From NCBI GenBank assembly GCA_026936335.1, contig JAPMXV010000069.1:186001-250000 (forward strand): a DNA stretch of 64,000 nucleotides. Direction: 5' to 3'. The stretch is from Mantamonas sphyraenae. Taxonomy: Eukaryota > CRuMs > Mantamonadidae. This document shows, piece by piece, positions 38,324-51,000 of the stretch. Position 1 is the first letter of the stretch. Each line of letters starts with the position of its first letter. A model generated the notes under the pieces. It worked only from the letters and a program-made list of their open reading frames with translations. It ran no database searches and was not told the DNA's origin. A program made the translations under genes and the position numbers.

Positions 38324-38803
38324 ATGTCGAAGCGCGCGTCTCGGGCGGCAAAGGAACGGGTGACGTTGGGCCAGCCTGCGGCGGAGGAGGAGCTGGAGGC
38401 GCTGCTGGAGGCGCTGCGGGAGGGGGAGGAGATGTGGAGCGAGGAAGAGGTGCAAAAGGGCGGGGGCAAGTCGCTGGCAGACTCGCTGGCTGAGCTGCGG
38501 GCAGAAAACAGGAGCTTGACGGTGACGGTGAGGGACACGCAGCGTGTGTTGTTTTCGGTGGCGTTTGTGGCGCTGGTGGCGGCGTTTGCGGTGCAGGGGA
38601 TTGCGTTTGAAGCGCTTGTGGAGCGTGTGGGGGTGCAGGTGTTGCTGGTGTGTGATGTGGTGCTCGGGCTGTTGGCGGCATTTGTGGTAAAGGCAGGGCA
38701 CGGGGTGGTGAGGGCGTGGGTGGGCGTGGGTGGGATGGTGGCGGTGTATGGGGTGGTGGGTGCGGTGGTTGGAGGGGTGGTGATGGTGAGAGGGGGGGGG
38801 TGA
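38324..38803 (+). CDS. Small membrane protein, three predicted helices
   Basis: 159 aa from the ATG at 38324. The cytosolic-looking N-terminus is charged with a short amphipathic coiled coil (EELEALLEALREGEEMW; LADSLAELRAENRSL). Three hydrophobic helices follow (VLFSVAFVALVAAFAVQGIAFEALV, VQVLLVCDVVLGLLAAFVV, VVRAWVGVGGMVAVYGVVGAVVGGVVMV). It starts 63 bp after the preceding gene in the same direction. No homologous family recognised; size and layout are compatible with an ER or organelle membrane factor. Confidence 0.6.
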   Translation: MSKRASRAAKERVTLGQPAAEEELEALLEALREGEEMWSEEEVQKGGGKSLADSLAELRAENRSLTVTVRDTQRVLFSVAFVALVAAFAVQGIAFEALVERVGVQVLLVCDVVLGLLAAFVVKAGHGVVRAWVGVGGMVAVYGVVGAVVGGVVMVRGGG

Positions 38804-39000
38804 TCAGGCACAGCACACTCCCGTTTCTCCATCGGATCGTCCAGCTTGAGTGTCACCCTGGCACACAGCCTCCTCACAACGGTGATGTCTCCCTCCGCGC
38901 CGCATCGACCGTGCGAGAGACTGGTTGGAATGGAAAACAGCGTCATGCATTGTACAACCCTATAACCCCCAAACCTCCACCTCCACCTCCAATCTTCCCA

Positions 39001-42000
39001 TCACCTCCTCCTTCCTCCCTTTTCTGGTCGCTTGCCGCCGCCAACCACGCGCTTTCCCTTTCCGGCCGTTCGAGACCTGCGATCGTCTGTCCTGCTGCTG
39101 CTGCTACTGCTGCTGCTGCTACTGCTGGACTGTGCTCGTCCTCGCACCCCGTCCACGCGCCTGGCGCTTTCTCTCATCCGGGACTCGTCACGGACCAACG
39201 TCATCGCCTCTTGCAAGAGCTGCCATGCACTTCCGACGTGACACAGGCACACGTGCCTTCCCATTTCTGCGGACACGTTGTTCAAGGCCTCGTCCCACTC
39301 TCCTGTCACAGGCCACACACTGCCGAGCTGGCACTCGAGGATGCGCATCAACGGCGTGTCACGTGGCATCGGCGAACCGCAGAGTCGATATTCGACGCGT
39401 TTCAGTCCGTCGACGACCATCCCTGTCATGCCGTGCACGTTCCCTCCCACAGCCCGCTTCAACGCCATTGCTGCGCCTTCGGTCCAACAATCGGCTCTGG
39501 CCTTTGACCCGTAGGCAAGGCCCCACTGCAGGGATGCGTTCTCTGGGGTGCTTGTGGCCAGACGGCCCAAGGTGGCGACGTCGAACCAAGGCCCATCCTT
39601 GACCGCCCACACTTGCACTTGTCCTTCTTCCGTGTGACGCACCGCGGGCACGGGCAGGCCGGACAGCTGCATGACAAAGTCCAGCAGTTCGCACTGTGCG
39701 TCCACGTCCATTTCCTCGTGCAGGTCGCTGTGGTGCTCGAAACCCTCGGCCATGGCTTTGGCCTCGCACACGCGGAACAGATCCACAACGTGCCGCATAC
39801 GCATTGCATGTCCGTCCTCCGATCTTGGTCGCAGCCTGTCCATGTGAAACTCGCTCGCACCACACGATTCCCTTCCAAACAGGTCCTCGAACGTGCTGGC
39901 AATCTCACGGTCTCCCGACACTCCTCCCAGCCGAACCACTTGCAAGGCCAGGCGAAACAGTCCGCTGCACACTCGCTCGGCGTCACGCCCGTTCATCCAT
40001 GCGAGCTCAGAGTCCACCACTGCCTCGGGCAGTGGTTCTTGCGCCACGCTTGTTGCTTTGATGCGTCCGTGTGCTCCCTTGGCCTGCAACTCGTCCAACG
40101 GGTCAAAGTTGTCCGACCATTCCTCTCCCTGGAACGGAAACGAAACCAGCGATCCAGACGTTTTGTCCAGCAACTCCAGGCGCACCACACGACCCATATC
40201 CAGACCCAGTGTGTCTCGCAGCTTGCTGTTCAGTCCTTCGACGTCCAACTCCACCTGGTCGCAGCCACATTGCATTCCCACTCCGGCGTACGAGAGCAGC
40301 GTCTGTGCGTCCAGATCCCACACGGCAAAGTCGCTGCTGCTCATGTGCTGCACGTGCTTCGTACACACGTCCTCCTGGCTCACCACGCCGCTTTCCAACA
40401 AACTGTCCACCACTTGGTTCGTCTTGACGATGGCTGTGTTGATCATCGCCAAAAAGGCGGTTCCTTCCAGCCGGTCGATCAGCATGGTTTGCAGCGGGCT
40501 GTCCATGTCCAGATCGACAGGCATCTGGTAGGTGGTGCAGTCCGCTTGATGCTGCCCAACCACCATCTTGAAGGCGTAAAAGCGCGTCGCATCCTCCTCA
40601 AGCAGTTCGCTGTCCTGCTCACCAACGGTGGAGTACGCTGCTTTGAAATCCAGCCACGCGTCCTCGAGATCCTCGTTACTTTGCAGAAAGACCCGCACGG
40701 TGAAATCCACGTCACCGCGACGCAATGGGGTCTCTTGCATGCGCTTGTGCACTGCATTCACCCACACCATCAGGTCGCGCACGAGCCCGGCATGCTGCAA
40801 CCCGTGCAACGTGGTGTCGTTCACCAAGGCAGACACCAGCGGAAAGCCTGCGTGCTGCTCGGGCCGGTGGTGCAACAGGTCAATCATTGCGTTCTGCGAC
40901 AGCGTGGGTTTGAATCGCCAGAGACGAGCGAGCAGCCGCTGGTCCGGATTGAGGTCGTCGTCCCTGCCCATTTCTGCCACGGCGTTCATCATGCGTTGAC
41001 TCTGTTCATGCTGCTGCGTCAGTCGCTGTTTGACCTGGTGTGCCACGTCACCCATGCGTGCGAGCAGGTGTCGTGAAGATCGCACAGCCGCAGCCTCCCA
41101 ATTCTCCCTTGCCTGTCTCGACTCGAGGGTGGCGGGCGCCTCGCGCATCTCGGGAACCAACTCTCGATCCAACCACGTATGCAGCGCAGTGCAGACTGTG
41201 CTCACATCCAGATCACTTTGCGAGCACATCACTTGCAAGTTTTCTTGCACTTGCTCCCAGGCATAGAGGCCCACCTTGGCCCGTGAAGACGGAGCCACAG
41301 GCTGGACAAACACACGGGCGTTGTCAGGCATCAGTTTGCACTCGGAGGCCAACAGCAGCGCCATGTGCACCAACAAGCGGATGGCCCGCAATTCCAGTGG
41401 ACGCATGGCTCGCTCCGTGGCTGCTGGTGGCTCGTGTACTGAAAAGTGGCTGAGGGTGCGATGAATCAGACCGGGAAAGGGATCGTGGACCACCTCCTCG
41501 TCGCGGCTCAGTGGTGCGTGCACACCGTTTCCGCCATCGATCCGTTGGTTTCCAGGGTACATTTGGTTGTACGCTGGACCACCCAGGCGCAGGTCATCGC
41601 GCACCTCGGCGTGATCACTGTCTGCGCACCAAGGACACAGGTTTCCCAGATGTTGCCCATTTCCCGCATGGTGGGGTGCACCAGCCACGTTGTTGCCACA
41701 GTTGCCCACGACGTACATGTAACCGCAGCGAGTGTGACGGTAGCGACTGACAGTGCCGCCCATTCCGGGTTGCCGCTTCTGCTCCAGCCATTCGTTTCGA
41801 AACACCATGGACAACTCGCCGGGCATGAACCACGCCGAAACCGCCTCTGGATTCTTCATCATGGTCCACAACACCCGAAGGCCTTGCACGTTCCTGTGTG
41901 CGGCCATCACGGTGGCGAAATGAGCCACGAGCGCTTGGGCCTCGATCTCTGCATCTGCGCCGCCATCTCGAATCCTCAGAGGCGAATCGTCCGTCTCAAA

Positions 42001-45000
42001 GTCTTGCAGGACCACTGCATGAACGAGGTTTGTGGCACTTGTCGCTTCTCCCAGTTCTCGCTCCAGTTGGCTGCGTACCCGCGGCAACAGCGTTGCCCTG
42101 GACTCGTCCAAAGGACCGGCGCTTCGAGGGAGGGTGAGAAAGGAGACGACCGACGCAAGCTTGACGGCCAGGGTTGCGTCTGTTTCCTCGGGAAACCAGG
42201 CCATATCGTGGTCGTCGTCAGCGTGCGTCATCGCAGCCTGCTCGAGGAGCTGAATGCACGCGCCAAATCCCTCTGCGTCGGCCATGGCGTTGACCTCGAG
42301 GCGGGCGTCGGTTGTGGATATGGGCCACACCAACGTTTCGGTCCATGGGAGACGCACGCCCATGTGCTGTGCAGAGCGCACCCATTCGCGCAAGGCATGC
42401 ACGCCCATGTTGCGATGTCGTTTGAGGTTCTTGAGGAGCAGGAGCGCCGCGCACCAGTCCATGGTGCTGCGCATCGCCTCTTCGTCGTCACTGGTCAGCA
42501 CAAACACGTTTGCCAGGTCGTGCAGCGGCATGTCGGCAAAGGATTCGGAGGTGCTGAGCTCGTAGATCTGAGCCCGAGCGCAGGCCACATCCGAAGCCAT
42601 GAACAGCAGGTTTTCGGGCTCAAGAGAGCCCGTGTCGCGCAGATCTTGCATGACCTCTGCCAAAATGGAGCAGGGATGGGATTCGTGTGCTTCGTGCGTG
42701 TCCTCGTCGTCGGACGAGAGGGGCTCGTCGCCGTCCAGCAAGGGTACGTCGACGACCTCCACCTCGTCAGAAGAGTCTTCTTGGGTGTCTTGGGTTTCCC
42801 CAGCGTGTTGCAGGGCGTCCACTTCGTGGATGTCAACCAGGAGGACGACAAGATCGGCGAGCTGGTGGGGCTGCAGGCGGCGAAGCTCGGCTTCAAGCAC
42901 GGCATCGCCGTCCTCAAATTCGTTCACGGTCTCCTGCACAAACGCATACATGTGATTCAGAGTCCTGCGATAGGCCACGATGCGTCCGAGCTGTTCCGCA
43001 CGTTTGCTCAGCATGGCCAAGTTGACAAACTGGCTGCAGGCGAGCTCAAGCTCCGGTGTGTCCTCCTTCCATGCCCACTTGAGGTGGCCAATCACCTCGA
43101 GGCGAAAGGCCATGGATGCACTTGCGTGGTCTTGTCCGAGGAGCTCGTGCAGGCGCTCGACGAGCTCAAACTCGGGCTGGCCAACCTGGAAGGGATCGCC
43201 GTCTGCGTACCGGTGGACGTACTGAAGGAGCTCATCCAATACCCGGGTCCTTGTGTGTGCATCCACGATTCCGAGGACGTGCACAATCACGTCACTGCAA
43301 ACCCAGAGCGGAAGAACGACGTGGAAGCGCGCGCATCTCTGGTGGCCGACGACATTGTCGCAGATTTCCAGGCACGTGCGCATGTCACCCATCCACTTGC
43401 TCTCTTGGGTGGTGCCTTGGGCAAGCAGCATGCCCATTTGGATGCACAATTGCAGCGAAAACACGTCCACGTCCTCTTTGGCCGCCTGACACAGTGACTC
43501 CATGACGCGTGGGTTTTCTGCGATGGGCGATCCAATCAAGAGGTCCAACAGGGCATCGACGGTTTTTTCGTTGCTCCACAGCAAGTCCAACATGCCGAGG
43601 ACATGAGTCGAAGCGTGGCTGTGATTCCAGAGCGCCAGCATGAGCTCCATGCATGCTTCCAGCACGTGTGTGCCCGTGTAGAGACCGGTGTCATCGGAAC
43701 GCAACCTTTCTTCGCGCTCGTGTGCATGCAGGGCCATGCAATCGCTCCAAAACACGTCTGGGGCGGCGGAGTCGCACTCGGTCCAGGCGTTGAGGTGGTC
43801 CTCGACCTTCAGAACGAGGGTGGACACGGCCTGTCCACCGGCCAGGGCGGGCTGCTTGTGTGTGTGGCATGCCCTCCACAGTGGCATGGAGTGCAAGTGT
43901 TTCAAAAGAGGCAGCACGGCCACAGGCTCGTACTTGGCGTGTCCATCGCGCATCATGCGCTGCAGTTCCTGTGCACAGCTGCTGTGCACAAACTGACGGA
44001 CGGCAGCCTGTCCGCCCACGACGACCTGTTCCAGCCATCCGTTGTGTTCCATGCAAACAAACATTGTGTGCAGGGCCTCCTCCACACGTTCGTCCACATA
44101 GTCCTGCAGGGCCTGCTGTATGGAGCGGGCAGAGACAAGGCGGGCGCGCGAGCACAACACGTGGTTCAACCAACCGGTGCGTGCCTGGCTATGCATGTGC
44201 GCACGCACAATGTCCTCGGCCCAGGAGAGCAGATGCGGGTTGCGCAGCTCGTCGAGGAGCATGCGCGTGCGCGCGGCGATGGAGGGATCCTCGCTGGTGC
44301 GCCGGTATGCGACGGCGGTGAGCGCTCGCGGCACACAGCGTCGCATGGCACCCAGGAACGCATGGGCGTCACCGAGAAACTCGACCTCGGTTTGCGACAC
44401 GGCGGCTGCAAGTTGTGCAAAGGGAGCGTCCTGAACTTCAAACAAGCGGTCGACTGTGACCGCATACCAGCGGGACACGTCGTCGACACACCAGCGCAGG
44501 TTGGAATGAGAGACGCCGTGTCGGCCAAAGTGGTCCTCCCAATCCAGCTGGATGACCATGCACACGTGCTTGCTCTGCGCTGCCTCGGCAGCCAGACTCA
44601 TTCGCCACGCGACTTCGAACCGAGCAAGCTCCGCCAGTTCGGCGTTGAGGCTGTCCACCAAGTGGACGGCGATGAGCATGTGGTTGCACTCGTCTTGGGC
44701 GAAAAAGTCATCGACGCGGGTGCGCAGGTCGCGGCGAGACTCAAACTCGGAGAGGAGCAACACTTGCGTGGGGTAGGCGGGTCCCAGGGTCTGCTGGACA
44801 CGCTCGTCAAACGCATGTGTGACGTCGTCAAAGGTCATGGCCAGGCTGAGCGGGTGCTGGCTGACGATCTCGTCAAACAAGCCGAGGAGGCCGTGGTGGC
44901 AACTCTGGGCGTTGTACAGTTCTCGCATCTCCTCGATTTCCTCCGCGGTTGCCTGGCTGTGTGTGTTGGATGTGATTGCGCGCAGGACGGAATCTTGTGT

Positions 45001-48000
45001 GCAGGTGAGCAGCAGACGACGCTTCATCTCGGTCAGCTGCAGCTCTGTGGGTTGCTGCCGCCAGTGCTCGAGGCTCATCACGTTGTACACGATGGCCTGC
45101 ACGTAGGAACTCCCAGACCACCCAAGGACGGCGTCGCTAGCATCCCAGTCCCTGCCCATGTTGCGACCGGTGGCCACGGACTGGAGGGTGGTGTTGCCCG
45201 GGCGGTGTGTTTTGGACGTCGCTTGGGCGTTGAACACACGCTGGAGCCACGCGCGCAGGGTTTGTTCGTTCTCGCGCATGGCTTTGTCCAGCATGTCTGT
45301 GTAGCGCAGCTGTTGTTTCTCAAACCGGTTGAGGAGCGGAGCTTGTTGGTGCCGTACGTCCTCCCTGTCCATGAGCATCAAGATGCGTGTGTCGTCGTGG
45401 ACGGGCACGTTGCTGTTGGATAGCTTGCCCATGGCGACGCGACACATGTTGCGCTGCTTGATGCGATGGTAGCTCTGGTTGAGGAGATCGTAGAGGGAGC
45501 CGAGGATCTCGTCCGCGTGTCGGATGACAATGGTGCTTCCCTGTTCCACAGCATGGATGATGTCACTGAGCAATTGGTAGTGCTGCCCGGGGCCACGGTC
45601 GCGGCGAAAGAGCGAGCCCCAGACGACGAGGTCGGGGTTGAGCGTTTCGAGCAAACTGAGACCGACGTCACCTTCGGAAATGACCATCATGTGCCTGGGC
45701 ATGCTTTTGTCGTTGAGATTGCTGTGGATCAGCTCCATGGTGTTTGTTTTGACCATTGGCCGGTCAAAGTTGCAGGAGCGCCAAAAGTCGCTGAGAAATC
45801 CGCTGTGCGGGCTTCCACCCAGGTTGCGTGCCACGGCCATGCTCACGACTTGTTCTTTTGTTTTGTGGCTGTCCTGCGTCCAGTCGTGTGCTGCAATATA
45901 CTTGACCATGGCGTAAAAGTCTCGCATGCCGTGAAAGTTTGCGACGCGCTCGTCCACGTGGCCGTGCTGGTCGCGCACGAGCTGGGCGCGGTCGACAAAC
46001 GTATGGCAGAGCTCTCGAAGTACGCTTTCGTGTTCAAGGGTGACGCGGTGATGGTCGTCGGCGCCGATGGCCTGCGAGGGGCCGGGGGTGTTTTCAAAGA
46101 TGACGATGGCGGTGTTGAGGAGGTCGTCCACGGTTGGGTCCGGGCGTGAGACGTGGATGCCCCTGTTCATCTTGCTCATGTCGAGGGACCAGTTGCTGAG
46201 GCCGACAAAAGCGACTTGAAGTTCGCCTTCGGGGGGCTCCAGGAGCGGGTGCAACACCTTGAGCGGGTTGCCTGGGGCGACTTCGGCGAGGCCGATCTCG
46301 TCGATCATCACGCAGGGCAGAATGTTCCTCTCGTCGCGCATGAGCGACTGCTCTTCATCCTTGGTGTCCCTGTGTTTGAGGCGCTTGAGGGCGTCGTGAA
46401 AGACGTCTTGGATGCCGTCCGAGGTGGAGGACTCTGAACCCTGGTAGGGAACCATGACGATGCTGTCCATGGAGGCGAGAAACGAGTGGGTACTGCCGTG
46501 CTGAGCCATGGAGGACATGTTGTCGTTGACAAGGCGCAGGGCAAGGGTTTTGCTGGTGCCGGGCTTGCCAACGAGAAAGAGCGGGATGCGGTTTTGCATG
46601 CAGACGACCATGACAAACACGTTTTCTTTCAACGCCTGGTTGAGCGCAGTGCCACGAGGTAGGGTTTGGGGAGCGAGGCAGGAGGCGTAAAAGTCGAGCT
46701 CTTTGTGCAGGAACTGAAGCAGTGTGTCAGGGTGGCGTGATTGCAGATGGGCCCACAGGGCCAGCAGTTGACTTCTGAGATCGTCTCGAGGGAGGCGGAA
46801 GTAGTAACAGACTGCCATGGCGAGGATGCGTGCTCTGAGTTGCTTGTCGCTCTCGGAGGAATAGGTGAGTGTTGTTGGATGGCCAGGGAGTGTGAAGCTG
46901 TGGAGAAACCAGCGGTAGAGGCCGACAAAGCGATTGATGTCACGGAGAGAGACGCTGCTGTGGGAAAAGTTGTCGCGAGAAAAGCGGTGTGCGGCCATGA
47001 GCTGGGCAGCCATCGTGTGTCGCTCACGATCGTGCTGGCATGGACAGTGGATGATCATGGAGTAGATGTACTTTTCCGTGTCTGGCTCTGTCAAGGAGCC
47101 AAAGTTCCAGGCGTAGGCCAAGAGGCTCTCGGGGAGTGGTTCGACGCGGTAGTCGAGGCGGAGGGCATCTTGCTGGTCGTCGCGGAGTTGCATGAGGCCC
47201 GCGGTGAGCATTTGCTGTTCCGGGTCGCAGATGCGATACGGGTTGCTTGCGGCCATGGGGATGACGTTTTCGTGCATGGATCGCCCGTGGACTTGGCGGT
47301 TGACAATGATGTCTGCCATGAGGCCACAGGCTGTGCTGGTGTTGAGCTCGTCGAAAAAGGCCCAGACGGTGGCACCGGTGTTGGTGGCCAGGGCCTCGCA
47401 TTGGAGGACAAAGTCGTGCACATGGGAAGGTTCTGTGCCTGCATGCACATTGAGGGTGCGAAATTCAATGCGATGTCGGGGTTGGTCATGTTGGGCGTCG
47501 TCGTCCTGCTCGTCCTCGTCAAGGCCTGGTGTGAATCGAGCCTGGCGCATCATTGCGGCGCGGTGGATGAGAGAGGTTTTGCCGACGCCTGTTTCGCCGA
47601 TGAGGACGATGGGAACGCCTGCGTCGAGGCGCTGTAGGAGGAGGGCCATTTTCAGACAGTTGTCTGCGGTGAGGGCGTAGGTGGCGCCGTTGCGGGAACG
47701 GTGGACGGCTTCGTAGAGGTTGTCGCGAGGTTGCTCATCGGGATGGACGCCAAAGAGATCGAAAAGGCGGTCCCAGAGGGTGCGCTCGTCGAGTTGTTGA
47801 AAGTCGGGCAAGATCTGGCGGGAGTCGTTGGCTCGTTGTTGCGTTTGCATGACAGCGCGGAGGCGAGTGACCCTGGTATCGTTTGGGTTGCGATACATGA
47901 TCTCTGGGGTGGTGTGGTCCATGTGAAAGAGGAGTTGAGTGTGGTCGCGTTCGCCGTCCCATGCCATGACCTGGCGTTGGATTTGTTGGACGTAGGCGTG

Positions 48001-51000
48001 GTCGGCATGGATGGGGCCGACGTTTTGGGTTTGCTCGACGATGATGAGGTCGTTGCCGCAGAACTCTTGGGCACAGTCGATGAGAATCTCGGCAAAAGCT
48101 TGCCGTGGGTTTTCGCGCACGTTCATGTGGCGAACAGAGGCTGGGTGGACAAAGCTGTTGAGGCAGAGGTGGCGCATCTGCTGGCTCAGGATGCTTACAA
48201 AGATGTGGAGCTGGCGGAAGGAGCGTGGCTGGTCGTTGAAAAAGTGGGTGAGGAGGAGCGCCTGCTTGGCTTGGTCGTCCCAGCCGTTGTCCGGGGTCCA
48301 CAGGGTGGGGTCCACATCGAGGTGAGGCTCGTCAAACTGGGGCACGATGTCGTCGAGGAGCATGGAGTGTGTGGTGAGGTGAAGCATCATGCAGAGGCGT
48401 TGGAGGTCTGGAATCTGGTCAAAGTCGACGTGTTGGACAATGGCGTCGGGATGCTGGGGGATGTCGATGCGGTGGGAGGGAAGGTTGCGAAGGAGGGGCA
48501 GAGCTTGCTTGAGATGCTCGGCGGGGGTGTTTGCGATCTCGAAAAAGATGCGTGCAAAGGGGAGTGCACGCACGTGGCCGCACTCGTCGCTGATGCTGTG
48601 GCAGAGGGCCATGCGGAAGCAAAACTGGTCGACAATGTAGGGGGGATCGCAGGAGTCGACATGAACGACGAGGGTGCTTTCGTCGTCGGGGATGAGAGAT
48701 TGGCAGGTGTGAAAGAGGGAGCGATGAGAGACCGGGCCTGAGAAATGGACGCGCTGGAAGGAGCCTGGGATGTTTTGTCGAATGAAAGTGGTCTTTCCGA
48801 CGCCTGAAACGTTGCTTGTGACGACGGTGGCGTGTGCGTCGTCGGGGAGAACATGGGAGGCGACCTGTTGGGCAATGTCGATGTGGACGGTGGGGTGGCG
48901 CTTGACGTCGGTGGCCTTGGTGACGCTCTCGAAAAGGGGCATGCCTTGGGCGAGAGAGGTGCACCAGATGAAGCCGAGACGGACGTGTTGATTGGGAGTG
49001 TGCATGACGAGGTCCATGAGGGTGTTGACGAGGTCTGTGGAGAGGGCCTCGAGGTGGCAGAGGCAGTGGAGGTGGTCGTCGGAGCTCTGGAGGGCATGCC
49101 GGACAAAGTTGACGACTGTTTCGCGCTGGCGGTCGCTGTCGGTGCAGACGAGGAGGTGCCTGGGACGCGGGGCATGTCCGGCGGCGCGGAACATGGTGAG
49201 GGCGGACGGGAGGACGAGGGTTTCGGATGGGACGACAAAGGCCTTTGGGCGTCCCGGGTGGACAAGAAATTCGTTTTTGTGAGGGTGGAGAGGGAGGGTG
49301 TCTGCGGGGAGGTCGCGCAGGAGAAGCATAAAGGCGGCGTGGAGAGAGCGGAGCTGGGCGTCGGGGGTGTCGGCGTGGGAGTCGTAGAGGTCGTAGAGGT
49401 GGCGGAGGGCAACGGCGGGGGATAGCTGGAGGGCATTTGCGTTGATCAAGGCGAGCATGTCGCGGAGGTGGAGAGGATCGAGAGAGGCGTGGGTGAGGGC
49501 GGCACAGGTTTGGAGGAGGGTGCGTGCGGGAAAGAGGTTGAGCTCGTTGAGGCGGTGATCTGTGCGGCAGCGGCGGAGGGTGGTGCGAAGGTGGTTGTCC
49601 TTTGCGTTGAGGTCGTCCTGGAGGTGGGTGAGAGACGGAGAGGGATCGACGTGCCAGTTTGGCTTGAGAAAGTCAGCATGGCCGAGGTTGCATAGGCTGT
49701 GGAGGGTGTCCTGGACGTCTACGAGTTGGTCGACGAGGTGGATGAAGGCTTGGAGGGAGAGGACTTCGTCGTGGGTGAGGGCGAGGGCGTTTTCGAGATC
49801 CTGGGGTTGGTCGGCGTCGGTGGTGGAGGGGGCGGGTTGTGCGATGGCGTCGTGCTGGTTGTTGGTGAGGAGGAGAGCGTACTGCCTGAGGTCGATGAGG
49901 TCCTGAAGCGGGTGCGGGGTGTCGTCGAGGTGGACAGAGATGTGGACGTCGTCAAAGTTGCCGTGGATGTGGACGTTGCCGTGATCGGCGATGTCCATCA
50001 TGCGCTGGCGCTTGACCTCTGATCCATCAACCATGTTGAGGTACATGGCCTTGAGGGCGTGGACGCAATCTGTGCACTCGCGCAGAGCGAGCTGGATCTT
50101 GGCGGAGCCGTTGTCGATGATGACATCGAGGAGGGAAGGCAGGCCGGCGTGGACAAAGTGGTCGCAATCGCGAAAGGAGCGGGGCAGGACGGTGAGGACG
50201 TGTCGGAAGGAGCGCAGAATGACCTGGAGGGCAGTGAGGGTGTTTGTGTTGAGGACGTTGGAGGCCTGGTCCTCCATGGAGCGGACCATGTGGCGGAGGT
50301 CCTCGTCGAGGGTGTCATGGACAAACTGCAAGGTTTCAGCAGACTGGCCAAGCTGGACGACGAGGTTCCAGTGCTGTTGGGTGAGGTCGCGGAGGAGGGG
50401 TGCTTGGGCAAAGTTGTCGCAGAGGCGCTGCAGGTCGGCGTGGTCGGATTGGACGGAAAGGTTGTTGAGGGTGTCGAGGAGGAGGGTTGCGGTGTCGTAG
50501 ACGTCGCCGCGTGGAGGGACGGCAAAGACGCCGTCGGCACGCCAGAGGATGGTGAGGCTTTGAAGCCGTTGCTTGGAGCGATCGAGGGAGGAGAGGGTTT
50601 GGATGAGGGGCAAGTGCGTGTTGTGGAGAGTGTCGACAAGGGGCTCTTCGATGCAGAGGGTGGCTAGGTGTGCACTGGAGTGAGGCGGGGTGTCGGAGGG
50701 AGGAAGGGTCCACTCTGTGTAGGATTCTGGGTCAAGTTGGGGCGGCGGGGCGTCCTGGTCGGCCTGGTCGGTTTGGTCGGCCTGGCGAGAGGCGAGGTAG
50801 CGTTGGATTGCGGGACCAATGTCATCGGTAGGCAACTGGCAGCCTTGCCAGAGCTGGAGCTCGAGGTAGGCGTTGATGGTGCAGCCAGGTGTGCCGTAGG
50901 CAAGCATGCGGGCGGTGACGTGGGCGAGGGCAGGCTGGACGACGAGAAGGGCGACGTGGCGGAGGGAGGTGGTGGAGGGGCCATTTTGGGGGTCGGTCGG

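Noticed and set aside
41446..43497. Long plus-strand frame (683 codons) opposite the RNF213-like gene; also 43603-45423
   Set aside because: Antisense shadow of a GC-biased coding strand: no domain, His/Cys/Val-rich composition, and the minus strand carries clear AAA+ and zinc motifs.
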